Part shown: piece by piece, positions 42,786-51,228 of the stretch
How the letters are laid out: every line of letters starts with the position of its first letter
How positions within the stretch are numbered: the stretch's first letter is position 1
NCBI GenBank assembly: GCA_900319225.1
Contig: ONNV01000005.1
Location: 115,014 to 179,013, forward strand
DNA: 64,000 nt
Direction: 5' to 3'
Source of the DNA: an uncultured Prevotellaceae bacterium
GTDB lineage: Bacteria > Bacteroidota > Bacteroidia > Bacteroidales > Bacteroidaceae
Made by a program: the position numbers and the translations under genes
Notes under the pieces: generated by a model
Databases searched by the model: none
The model's input: the letters and a program-made list of their open reading frames with translations, nothing else
Told to the model about the DNA's origin: nothing

Positions 42786-43540
42786 TGGAATTTACAGCAA
42801 TCATACCTGCCCGTTACGCTTCAACGCGTTTCCCGGCTAAACCATTGGCTGTGCTGGGCGGCAAGCCCGTGATAATCCGCGTATGCGAGCAAGCCAGTAA
42901 AGTGTTTGATCATGTTTTTGTAGCGACAGATGACCAGCGCATCTTCAATGCGGTTCTTGAAGGCGGTTTCACCCCCATCATGACGCGTGAGGATCATAAG
43001 AGCGGAACTGACCGCTGCTTTGAGGCTTTCTGCAAGTGCAGAGTCAAAGCGGATGTCGTAGTCAATATACAGGGCGATGAGCCTTTCATCCAGCCCTCAC
43101 AGCTACAGACCATAAAGAGTCTGTTTGACTCTCCTGATACGGATATCGCGACACTGGTCAAGCCCTTTGCTCCCGATTCCGGATTTGACAGGATTGCCAA
43201 TCCCAACAGCCCAAAGGTTGTAGTCGATGACAATTGGAATGCGCTCTATTTCAGCCGTAGCGTCATCCCGTATCTCAGAGGCATACCACAGGAGGAGTGG
43301 CCTTCACGTCACACCTACTACAAGCATATCGGACTCTATGCATTCAAGGCTGATGTCCTTAAGGCGGTTACGGAACTGCCGCAGGCACCGCTTGAGAAAG
43401 CCGAGAGCCTGGAACAGTTGCGCTGGCTGTCCGCCGGTTACAGGATCAAGGTGGGCGTGACAGATGTCGAGACCATAGGTATTGATACTCCCGACGACCT
43501 TGCGGCTGCAGAGTTGTTCCTTAAACAGCAGTCATTATGA
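42785..43540 (+). CDS. kdsB: 3-deoxy-manno-octulosonate cytidylyltransferase
   Basis: 251 aa. The start MEFTAIIPARYASTRFPAKP carries the nucleotide-binding loop; GTDRCFEAF, VVNIQGDEPFI (metal Asp) and the C-terminal GIDTPDDL are family motifs. It activates KDO with CTP for lipopolysaccharide inner core synthesis. Its ATG shares one base with the PBP stop (TGATG), and its end overlaps the MORN gene by 4 bases. Confidence 0.96.
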   Translation: MEFTAIIPARYASTRFPAKPLAVLGGKPVIIRVCEQASKVFDHVFVATDDQRIFNAVLEGGFTPIMTREDHKSGTDRCFEAFCKCRVKADVVVNIQGDEPFIQPSQLQTIKSLFDSPDTDIATLVKPFAPDSGFDRIANPNSPKVVVDDNWNALYFSRSVIPYLRGIPQEEWPSRHTYYKHIGLYAFKADVLKAVTELPQAPLEKAESLEQLRWLSAGYRIKVGVTDVETIGIDTPDDLAAAELFLKQQSL

Positions 43541-44580
43541 GGTTTATGCTCTGTCTAATCTCGATCCTGCTGGCGGCACCTGTTTCATTGTCTGCCCGTC
43601 ATAACAATCAGGACAGTATCAAACAGGATAAGAAAAACCGTCTCGTCCTGAGCGACGGATCAATATATACAGGCCAGATGAGACTCCGCAAACCTTACGG
43701 AACCGGACGTACCGAGCATGTCAACGGTGACGTTTATGAGGGCGCCTATGAGAAAGGCCTGCGTAAGGGAGTCGGAATATGCCATTACGCAAACGGAGAC
43801 CTCTACCTTGGATTCTGGGATGATAACGTCCGCTGGGGTGAGGGAGAGCTGCAGTATGCATCGGGCGATGTATACAAGGGTAGCTGGATATCGGGCGTGC
43901 GTAAAGGAAAAGGCGTCTATATGTGGTCTGACGGCTCCTATTACTCGGGTGAGTGGGACTCCAACCTGCGTCATGGCACCGGAACCATGTTCTGGAGTGA
44001 CAGCTCGGAGTATCGCGGGTCATGGGATAAAGGGCGTCGTGACGGCCAGGGTGAATACCGCAGCGGTTCATACAGCTACTCCGGAACCTGGAAAAAGGAT
44101 ATGGAGCACGGAAACGGCTCATGCACCATGCCCAACGGTGACACATATACCGGCCAGTTCCGTAACGGCACCATAACCGGAACGGGAGACTATAAGTTCG
44201 CCAACGGTGATTCCTACAAGGGTACGCTCCAGAACGGAGTTGCCGAGGGTAAGGGCGTCTACTCATGGTCTGACGGATCGGTTTATGACGGTGAGTGGAA
44301 GGATAACCGCCGTGAGGGTACCGGGCATATGGTCTGGGCCAACGGTGACAGCTACACAGGAGAGTGGCAGAATGACATACCGTGGGGTGACGGATCCCTG
44401 ATACTGGCCGACGGTACCAGGTTCAAGGGTACCTTCGTGAACGGTCTGGTTGATGGTAAAGGCGTTGTTGAGGAGGCTGATGGAACACGTCTTGAGGGCG
44501 TATTCAAGGATGGTTTCCGTACCGGCACATTCACCGTAAAAGATAAGTCGGGTAAAAAGATAAGGACAATAATTTATTGA
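43537..44580 (+). CDS. Exported MORN-repeat protein (13 repeats)
   Basis: 347 aa. A signal peptide (1-20, MRFMLCLISILLAAPVSLSA) places it in the envelope. From about residue 38 to 345 I count 13 tandem repeats of about 23 residues with the MORN pattern GDxYxGxWxxGxxxGxGxxxxxx (for example GDVYKGSWISGVRKGKGVYM). The sixth repeat is one residue short and the last is degenerate. MORN repeats form a curved beta-sheet used for lipid or protein binding; the specific partner is unknown. It overlaps kdsB by 4 bases, and its place between LPS and glycogen genes gives no clear function. Confidence 0.92.
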   Translation: MRFMLCLISILLAAPVSLSARHNNQDSIKQDKKNRLVLSDGSIYTGQMRLRKPYGTGRTEHVNGDVYEGAYEKGLRKGVGICHYANGDLYLGFWDDNVRWGEGELQYASGDVYKGSWISGVRKGKGVYMWSDGSYYSGEWDSNLRHGTGTMFWSDSSEYRGSWDKGRRDGQGEYRSGSYSYSGTWKKDMEHGNGSCTMPNGDTYTGQFRNGTITGTGDYKFANGDSYKGTLQNGVAEGKGVYSWSDGSVYDGEWKDNRREGTGHMVWANGDSYTGEWQNDIPWGDGSLILADGTRFKGTFVNGLVDGKGVVEEADGTRLEGVFKDGFRTGTFTVKDKSGKKIRTIIY

Positions 44581-44584
44581 TATT

Positions 44585-45037
44585 ATGATACTTGATACAC
44601 TTGACAATTTAGAGAAATACGGATATATGAGTCCGTTGATGGATAAGGTTCTGGAGTTCTTCAGGAACACGGACCTCTCTACTCTTGAGACCGGCAGGAT
44701 CGCGTTGCAGGGTGATGACCTCTTTGTCAATGTGAACCGCCAGGGTGCTCAGACACGTGATGAAGCTCCCATTGAGGCGCATAAGGAGTATATTGATATT
44801 CAGGTTCCCATATCATGTGATGAGGAGATGGGCTTTATTGCCGATGCATTCATGCCGGCTCCTGTAAAGCCATACAATGCCGATAGGGATGTGGCTTTTT
44901 ATTCCGGCCTCTGCGATACCTACCTGAACGTACGTAAGGGTATGTTCGTGGTGTTCTTTCCGGGTGAGGGACATGCTCCGGCCATAACTCCCGACGGTAT
45001 TCTGAAACTTATTGTAAAGATTCGCAAGTCATGCTGA
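44585..45037 (+). CDS. YhcH/YjgK/YiaL-family protein
   Basis: 150 aa. The cupin-like DUF386 pattern is clear: IALQGDDLFVNVNRQGAQTR, EAHKEYIDIQVPISCDEEMG and FVVFFPGEGHAPAI, with conserved His and Glu residues that could bind metal. Family members are linked to sugar metabolism (sialic acid, beta-galactosides) and may act on sugar anomers; no activity is certain. It starts 4 bases after the MORN gene and overlaps glgB by 7 bases. Confidence 0.9.
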   Translation: MILDTLDNLEKYGYMSPLMDKVLEFFRNTDLSTLETGRIALQGDDLFVNVNRQGAQTRDEAPIEAHKEYIDIQVPISCDEEMGFIADAFMPAPVKPYNADRDVAFYSGLCDTYLNVRKGMFVVFFPGEGHAPAITPDGILKLIVKIRKSC

Positions 45038-47052
45038 AAATAATAGAGAACGACCCTTGGCTGACACCCTATACCGGTGCCATTGAAGGTAGGCACGATC
45101 ATGCCCTCTGGCGTGAGAGTCAGCTTACCGGTGGAAAGATGAGCCTGAAGGATTTCGCCTCCGGGTATCTCTATTACGGTTTGCAGCGTACTGAAAGCGA
45201 GTGGGTGTTCCGCGAATGGGCTCCCAATGCCACCGGAATATGTCTTATAGGTGATTTCTCCGGTTGGGAGGAGCAGGATCGCTTCCGGTTGCGCCGTATA
45301 AACGATGCAGGTGACTGGGAGGTCCGTATCCCTGCCGGTATGATTGGACACGGTCAGCACTATAAGATGCGTGTCAAATGGGACGGCGGTCAGGGTGACC
45401 GTATTCCCGCATGGTGCCGCAGGGTAGTTCAGGATGAACAGTCCAAGATATTCTCGGCCCAGGTATGGGACCCTAAAAAGGAGTACAGGTTCAAACATAA
45501 GGATTTCAAGCCCAAACAGGATCCGCTGCTCATATATGAGTGCCATGTAGGTATGGCTCAGGAACGTGAAGGGGTGGGGACATATCTGGAATTCAAGAAC
45601 AATGTCCTGCCGCGCGTCAAGGCTGCGGGTTACAACTGCATACAGGTCATGGCAATCCAGGAACATCCCTATTACGGCAGTTTCGGTTACCATGTATCCA
45701 GTTTCTTTGCTCCGTCATCGCGGTTCGGAACCCCTGAGGAACTCAAGGAACTGATTGATGCCGCCCACGGTATGGGCATATCGGTCATCATGGACCTTGT
45801 GCACTCCCATTCGGTCAAGAATGAGTATGAAGGCCTGGGCAATCTGGCGGGTGATCCCAACCAGTATTTCCTGCCGGGTGACCGTCATGAGCATTCTGCG
45901 TGGGGCTCCCTCTGTTTTGACTACGGTAAGGATCAGGTGCTGCATTACCTGCTCTCCAACTGCAAATACTGGCTTGACGAGTTCCGTTTTGACGGATTCC
46001 GTTTTGACGGCGTCACTTCAATGCTCTATTACAGCCACGGTCTGGGCGAGGCCTTCTGCAATTATGATGACTATTTCAACGGTCATCAGGATGATGACGC
46101 CATATGTTATCTGATGCTTGCCAACCGTGTCATTCATCAGTTTAATCCCCTAGCCATAACCATAGCCGAGGAGGTGAGCGGTATGCCTGGGCTGGCCGCA
46201 CCGTTTGATGACGGCGGTTTCGGATTTGATTACCGTCTGGCTATGAATATCCCGGATTACTGGATCAAGACCATCAAGGAACGTAAGGATGAGGACTGGT
46301 CCATGGCCGGCATCTTTTGGGAGGTTACCAACCGCCGTAAGGATGAGAAGACCATATCATACGTGGAGAGTCATGATCAGGCGCTGGTAGGTGACAAGAC
46401 CGTCATATTCCGTCTGGTTGATGCCGATATGTACTGGCATTTCTCAAAGGATGCCGGTAATGACGTGACAGCCCGTGGCATAGCCTTGCATAAGATGATA
46501 CGTCTTGTAACGGCCTCAACCATAAACGGCGGTTATCTGAACTTCATGGGTAATGAATTCGGTCATCCCGAGTGGATAGACTTCCCGCGTGAGGGTAACG
46601 GCTGGAGCCACAAGTATGCCCGCCGCCAATGGAGTCTCATAGATAACAAGAGCCTTGCCTACTCGTGGCTTGGCGATTTTGACTGTGCCCTGATGAAACT
46701 CATCGGCTCAGTTAAGGGTTTTCAGAATAAGGATGTGGTTGAATATTGGCACAATGACGGTGACCAGGTGCTGGCTTTCGGACGCGGTGACCTTGTGTTC
46801 GTGTTCAACTTCAATCCTACACGCTCATTCTCTGACTACGGTTTCCTGGTGCCTAAAGGCTCTTACAAGACCGTTCTTGACAGTGATTCTATAGAATTTG
46901 GCGGTTATGGTCGTGTGGATGACAATCTTGAACATTTCACACTCCAGGATCCGCTTTACAGGAAGGTGCGTAAGGAGTGGCTTAAACTCTATCTGCCTGC
47001 GCGCTCGGCTATGGTTCTAAAGAAAGTTCGTGGTAATGCAAAGAAAAGATGA
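45031..47052 (+). CDS. glgB: 1,4-alpha-glucan branching enzyme, eukaryote-type (GH13_8-like)
   Basis: 673 aa. A CBM48 N-terminal domain (about 45-150) precedes the GH13 barrel (about 165-540): nucleophile Asp326 in GFRFDGVTSM, acid/base Glu380 in TIAEEVSGMP, and SHD (His448, Asp449) in YVESHDQALVGDK. The strings FRFDGVTSML, NFMGNEFGHPEW and YARRQW match plant and animal branching enzymes rather than the E. coli GlgB form (LRVDAVASM). It adds alpha-1,6 branches to glycogen. No glgA or glgC lies here. It overlaps the genes on both sides. Confidence 0.94.
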   Translation: MLKIIENDPWLTPYTGAIEGRHDHALWRESQLTGGKMSLKDFASGYLYYGLQRTESEWVFREWAPNATGICLIGDFSGWEEQDRFRLRRINDAGDWEVRIPAGMIGHGQHYKMRVKWDGGQGDRIPAWCRRVVQDEQSKIFSAQVWDPKKEYRFKHKDFKPKQDPLLIYECHVGMAQEREGVGTYLEFKNNVLPRVKAAGYNCIQVMAIQEHPYYGSFGYHVSSFFAPSSRFGTPEELKELIDAAHGMGISVIMDLVHSHSVKNEYEGLGNLAGDPNQYFLPGDRHEHSAWGSLCFDYGKDQVLHYLLSNCKYWLDEFRFDGFRFDGVTSMLYYSHGLGEAFCNYDDYFNGHQDDDAICYLMLANRVIHQFNPLAITIAEEVSGMPGLAAPFDDGGFGFDYRLAMNIPDYWIKTIKERKDEDWSMAGIFWEVTNRRKDEKTISYVESHDQALVGDKTVIFRLVDADMYWHFSKDAGNDVTARGIALHKMIRLVTASTINGGYLNFMGNEFGHPEWIDFPREGNGWSHKYARRQWSLIDNKSLAYSWLGDFDCALMKLIGSVKGFQNKDVVEYWHNDGDQVLAFGRGDLVFVFNFNPTRSFSDYGFLVPKGSYKTVLDSDSIEFGGYGRVDDNLEHFTLQDPLYRKVRKEWLKLYLPARSAMVLKKVRGNAKKR

Positions 47053-48082
47053 TGACAAAGGTATGAGAGTGCTGTGTGATGTCATGTTCATGACCTTCGC
47101 ATTCTGTTGGATTCACTTCTTCCAGGGTGATCTCATGTACGCTGCAATCAGTGATATGTTTGCAGATTCTCCTGTCATTATGGTGTTGATAAAGGAACAC
47201 CATCTCCTGATGTCGGTCATTCTTACACTGTTTGTCCTGATGTTCTGCCTCATTGGCCGAAAGCTGTTCCGGTTCAAAGCCGGAATGTACGGTTGCAATT
47301 ATCTTCTGGCGGCCGTATTCCTGGGCATCATGACCGGTTATGACGGAGAAAGCCTGTTAGGACAGAGCACAGCCCAGTGGCTGGGCGCTGCAGCCTATTG
47401 CATCGTGCTGCCTACCATCTGCAAGATTGTGGAGTCCATACCGCAGTCTTCCTATTTCAATGTACAGCGTTCGGTGTCAGGCAACCTGTTCCTCATGTCA
47501 CAGTTGCTCATACTTACAGCAATTCTGGGTAATACCGATGAGAACCTGCATCGTTCATTGCGTATGCAGCGTCTTATGTCCGACGGTGAGTATGAGGAAC
47601 TGCTTAAGGTGGGCATTAAGGAAGAGGAGTCTGATAAAACCATAGATCTGTTGCGTGCTCAGGCTATGCTCAACCTGGAGAGCGCCAGTAACCCGTCTGG
47701 CAGCGGAATAGGTGATAACCTCTTCAATTACAGCATATCTGACCCCGCTGCTCTTTCGGACTGTCTGAAGGAACTTGACGGCACTGAACCCTATCTTGCA
47801 TCCTGCCTTCTGGACGGTGATCTGGAGGCTTTTGTCGACAGCATTGATATCCGTGCTTATAGGACCTTGCCCAAGTATTACATGCAGGCGCTGGTCATGG
47901 CCGATGAGGCTCTTGCCAAGATAGCTTTCCCTGACCAGTATGATAAAGAGAGTGCCGTATATGATGAATTCCAGCAGGAACTGGAGTCTTTGACCGGTTC
48001 CGATCAGTTCCTTGCCAACAGCACTTATATCAAGTATCGCAATTCCTATTACTGGTTCTACCGGTTCCGTACCGGCAAATAA
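47036..48082 (+). CDS. Membrane protein of unknown function
   Basis: 348 aa; family not recognised with confidence. The first half has about five hydrophobic segments (near 12-32, 42-68, 80-100, 108-128, 150-165); the second half is hydrophilic and mainly helical (QRLMSDGEYEELLKVG, LRAQAMLNLESASN), with a TPR-like look. It may sit in the inner membrane with a soluble C-terminal domain. The start is an ATG overlapping glgB by 17 bases; a GTG two codons earlier is possible. It is the last gene of the PBP-led unit and is followed by a terminator. Confidence 0.7.
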   Translation: MQRKDDDKGMRVLCDVMFMTFAFCWIHFFQGDLMYAAISDMFADSPVIMVLIKEHHLLMSVILTLFVLMFCLIGRKLFRFKAGMYGCNYLLAAVFLGIMTGYDGESLLGQSTAQWLGAAAYCIVLPTICKIVESIPQSSYFNVQRSVSGNLFLMSQLLILTAILGNTDENLHRSLRMQRLMSDGEYEELLKVGIKEEESDKTIDLLRAQAMLNLESASNPSGSGIGDNLFNYSISDPAALSDCLKELDGTEPYLASCLLDGDLEAFVDSIDIRAYRTLPKYYMQALVMADEALAKIAFPDQYDKESAVYDEFQQELESLTGSDQFLANSTYIKYRNSYYWFYRFRTGK

Positions 48083-48159
48083 CAGTCAACCCCGCCAACC
48101 GGTCTCTTGCCCGATAGTCCTGAATAGGAGGGGATACGTTCTAAAATAGGTACAAATAA

Positions 48160-48189
48160 AATAAGGTGGAGAAAACTCTCCACCTTATT
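48160..48189 (+). terminator. Terminator after the PBP-glgB operon
   Basis: Perfect 13-bp arms AATAAGGTGGAGA (48160-48172) and TCTCCACCTTATT (48177-48189), loop AAAC, 78 bases past the last stop. The rest of the 48083-48314 spacer holds a second short GC-rich hairpin around 48229-48242 (GTACGGCTT/AAGCCGTAC). Confidence 0.7.
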
Positions 48190-48314
48190 ATCTAATACTA
48201 GGAATAATCCTTTTTGCAGTAATAGTACGGCTTCAAGCCGTACCAGTCCGGAGGACGGCCGTTTCCGTCAGGAAACTAAAAGGATGTCGTTTGTGGTGTA
48301 ATTGGAAATTGCGA

Positions 48315-51041
48315 TTAGCAATTTTCAATTGCACCCTGAGCAGCTGCAAGACGAGCGATAGGCACGCGGAACGGTGAGCAGCTCACGTAGTTCAGACCAA
48401 CCTTGTCGCAGAACTTGACTGATGAAGGCTCGCCGCCATGCTCGCCGCAGATACCGCACTTGAGGTCGGGACGAACTGAACGGCCCTTCTCTACAGCCAT
48501 CTTGATGAGCTGACCGACACCCTTCTGGTCAAGTACCTGGAACGGGTCAACCTTAAGGATCTTCTTCTCCAGATAAACAGGGAGGAATGAAGCGATATCG
48601 TCACGTGAGTAACCGAATGTCATCTGAGTCAGGTCATTTGTACCGAATGAGAAGTACTCAGCGTGAGCAGCAACTGCATCAGCGGTAAGAGCGGCACGCG
48701 GAATCTCGATCATTGTACCAACCTTGAACTCGAACGGCTTAACACCCTCAGCCTCGAACAGCTTGGCTGCTGTAGCGCGGATGATCTCCTCCTGCTGCTC
48801 AAACTCGTAGTGCTTACCTACCAGCGGAACCATGATCTCGGGCTGCGGGTTCAGGCCCTCCTTACGCAGCTGGATGGCAGCGCCGATGATAGCCTTGGTC
48901 TGCATCTCGGTGATCTCAGGATAGGTGTTACCCAGACGGCAACCGCGGTGACCCAGCATCGGGTTGTTCTCTGACAGAGACTCAACGCGAGCCTTGATCT
49001 GCTCCAGAGTTACGCCCATTGCATCGGCCATCTCCTGCTGACCCTTTCTGTCATGAGGTACGAACTCGTGCAAGGGAGGATCGAGCAGACGGATGTTCAC
49101 GGGCAGTCCGTCCATAGCCTTCAGGATTCCGTAGAAGTCCTTGGTCTGGTAGGGGAGCAGCTTGGCAAGTGCCTTCTCGCGACCCTCCTTGTTCTCGGCC
49201 AGGATCATCTCACGCATAGCCTTGATCTTCTCACCCTCAAAGAACATGTGCTCGGTACGGCAAAGACCGATACCAACGGCACCGAATGTGCGGGCTACCT
49301 CAGCATCGTGAGGAGTATCGGCGTTGGTGCGGACAACCAGACGAGTGTACTTGTTGCACAGATCCATCAGCTCAGCGAAGTCGCCGCTGATCTCGGCAGC
49401 CTTGGTCTCAATCTGACCCTCGAATACCTGACCTGTTGAACCGTTGATTGAAATATAGTCACCTTCCTTGAGGACAACATCCTCAATCTTTACTGTCTTC
49501 TTAACATAGTCAACGCTCAGTGCACCGGCACCTGATACGCAGCACTTACCCATACCGCGGGCAACAACTGCAGCGTGGCTGGTCATACCGCCGCGACATG
49601 TCAGGATACCCTCGGCAGCAGCCATACCGGCCAGATCCTCAGGTGAAGTCTCGATACGTACCATGATAACCTTGTGGCCGTTCTTGTGCCAAGCCTCAGC
49701 GTCATCGGCATTGAATACGATCTGACCGCAGGCGGCACCCGGTGAAGCGGGAAGACCGGTGGTCAGGACCTTAGCCTTCTTAAGGGCGTTCTTGTCAAAT
49801 ACGGGGTGGAGCAGCTCGTCGAGCTTCTGGGGCTCGCAGCGCAGGATAGCGGTCTTCTCATCGATCAGACCCTCGTGTACCAGATCCATGGCAATCTTAA
49901 CCATTGCGGTACCGGTGCGCTTACCGTTACGTGTCTGGAGGAACCAGAGCTTGCCCTCCTGAACGGTGAACTCCATATCCTGCATATCGTGGTAGTGGTT
50001 CTCAAGCTTTGTCTGCAGAGCATCCAGCTGCTTGTAGATCTCGGGCATTGCCTCCTCCATTGAAGGATACTTGGCCTTGCGCTCCTCCTCAGATACGCCA
50101 GCCAGGGCAGCCCAACGCTTTGAACCCTCAATTGTGATCTGCTGCGGTGTGCGGATACCTGCTACAACATCCTCACCCTGTGCGTTAACCAGATACTCAC
50201 CGTTGAACAGGTTCTCACCGGTAGCGGCGTCACGGCTGAAGCAAACACCTGTAGCTGATGTCTCACCCATGTTACCGAATACCATGGCCATTACAGATAC
50301 GGCTGTACCCCACTCATCGGGTATACCCTCCATCTTACGGTAAAGGATGGCGCGCTCGTTGTTCCATGAACCGAATACGGCGCAGATGGCACCCCAAAGC
50401 TGATCCATAGCGCTGGTGGGGAAGTCCTGACCGGTGCGCTCCTTAACGGCAGCCTTGAACAGCTTAACCAGCTTCTTCAGGTCGTCAACGCTCAGGTCCT
50501 TGTCCAGAACTACACCGCTCTCCTCCTTAACCTTCTCGATGATGGCCTCAAAGGGATCTACATCGGTCTTGCTTACGGGCTTCATACCCAGAACTACGTC
50601 ACCGTACATCTGTACGAAACGACGGTAGCTGTCCCAAGCGAAGTGGGGGTTGTTGGTCTTGCGTGACAGACCTTCAACAACCTCGTCATTGAGTCCCAGG
50701 TTCAGGATGGTGTCCATCATACCCGGCATTGAAGCGCGGGCACCTGAACGTACTGAAACCAGCAGAGGATTCTCTACATCACCGAATTTTGAATTCATCA
50801 GCTTCTCGATGTGACGGATAGCATCCTCTACATCGCTCTTAAGAATGGCAACAACCTTGTCGCGACCAATCTGATAGTACTCGTTGCAAACATCGGTGGT
50901 GATGGTGAAACCCGGAGGTACCGGTACACCAAGCAAATTCATCTCAGCAAGGTTGGCACCTTTGCCACCAAGCAGATTACGCATCTGGGCATTTCCCTCA
51001 GCTTGTCCGTTTCCGAACTTGTAAACTCTTTTTTCGCTCAT
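48315..51041 (-). CDS. ppdK: Pyruvate, phosphate dikinase
   Basis: 908 aa, three domains: N-terminal ATP-grasp (about 1-340, NLLGGKGANLAEMNLLGVPVPPGF), phosphohistidine domain with GGMTSHAAVVARGMGKCCVSG (catalytic His about 455), and C-terminal PEP/pyruvate barrel (about 535-908) with LCRTEHMFFEG, GTNDLTQMTFG and the catalytic Cys in CGICGEHGG. It interconverts pyruvate, ATP and phosphate with PEP, AMP and pyrophosphate. It is monocistronic, with a TACCTTTG promoter and a leader of about 70 bases. Confidence 0.97.
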   Translation of the reverse strand: MSEKRVYKFGNGQAEGNAQMRNLLGGKGANLAEMNLLGVPVPPGFTITTDVCNEYYQIGRDKVVAILKSDVEDAIRHIEKLMNSKFGDVENPLLVSVRSGARASMPGMMDTILNLGLNDEVVEGLSRKTNNPHFAWDSYRRFVQMYGDVVLGMKPVSKTDVDPFEAIIEKVKEESGVVLDKDLSVDDLKKLVKLFKAAVKERTGQDFPTSAMDQLWGAICAVFGSWNNERAILYRKMEGIPDEWGTAVSVMAMVFGNMGETSATGVCFSRDAATGENLFNGEYLVNAQGEDVVAGIRTPQQITIEGSKRWAALAGVSEEERKAKYPSMEEAMPEIYKQLDALQTKLENHYHDMQDMEFTVQEGKLWFLQTRNGKRTGTAMVKIAMDLVHEGLIDEKTAILRCEPQKLDELLHPVFDKNALKKAKVLTTGLPASPGAACGQIVFNADDAEAWHKNGHKVIMVRIETSPEDLAGMAAAEGILTCRGGMTSHAAVVARGMGKCCVSGAGALSVDYVKKTVKIEDVVLKEGDYISINGSTGQVFEGQIETKAAEISGDFAELMDLCNKYTRLVVRTNADTPHDAEVARTFGAVGIGLCRTEHMFFEGEKIKAMREMILAENKEGREKALAKLLPYQTKDFYGILKAMDGLPVNIRLLDPPLHEFVPHDRKGQQEMADAMGVTLEQIKARVESLSENNPMLGHRGCRLGNTYPEITEMQTKAIIGAAIQLRKEGLNPQPEIMVPLVGKHYEFEQQEEIIRATAAKLFEAEGVKPFEFKVGTMIEIPRAALTADAVAAHAEYFSFGTNDLTQMTFGYSRDDIASFLPVYLEKKILKVDPFQVLDQKGVGQLIKMAVEKGRSVRPDLKCGICGEHGGEPSSVKFCDKVGLNYVSCSPFRVPIARLAAAQGAIENC

Positions 51042-51113
51042 AAAATGTTGAATATGTTATGTTGTTTATGTCGTTTGACAGTTGAAAGTCCTTTATAATT
51101 CTTTTTGCGGGTG

Positions 51114-51121
51114 CAAAGGTA
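51114..51121 (-). promoter_or_regulatory. -7 box TACCTTTG for ppdK
   Basis: Minus-strand TACCTTTG, 72 bases before the ppdK ATG. The AT-rich leader shows no riboswitch I can recognise. Confidence 0.55.
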
Positions 51122-51201
51122 CTCATTAATTATTAAAAGATGTGTAATGCGTGCCCCTTTTTGTGTGCCAAATCGAATTTTCTTGCAAAATACAATTTCA
51201 T

Positions 51202-51209
51202 TATCTTTG
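51202..51209 (+). promoter_or_regulatory. -7 box TATCTTTG for the RlmD-like gene
   Basis: TATCTTTG, 19 bases before the ATG at 51229. It lies downstream of a longer in-frame start at 51151, which supports the shorter protein. Confidence 0.65.
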
Positions 51210-51228
51210 CAACCCAAATTACAAAGTT

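Noticed and set aside
43721-44266. Open frame of 181 aa on the minus strand inside the MORN gene
   Set aside because: It arises from the repeated codons of the MORN array read backwards; it is rich in Arg, His, Tyr and Pro and has no plausible start region.
43640-44560. Tandem DNA repeat or CRISPR-like array
   Set aside because: The periodicity of about 69 bases comes from the 23-residue MORN repeats; the DNA copies are diverged and in frame, without constant repeats and unique spacers.
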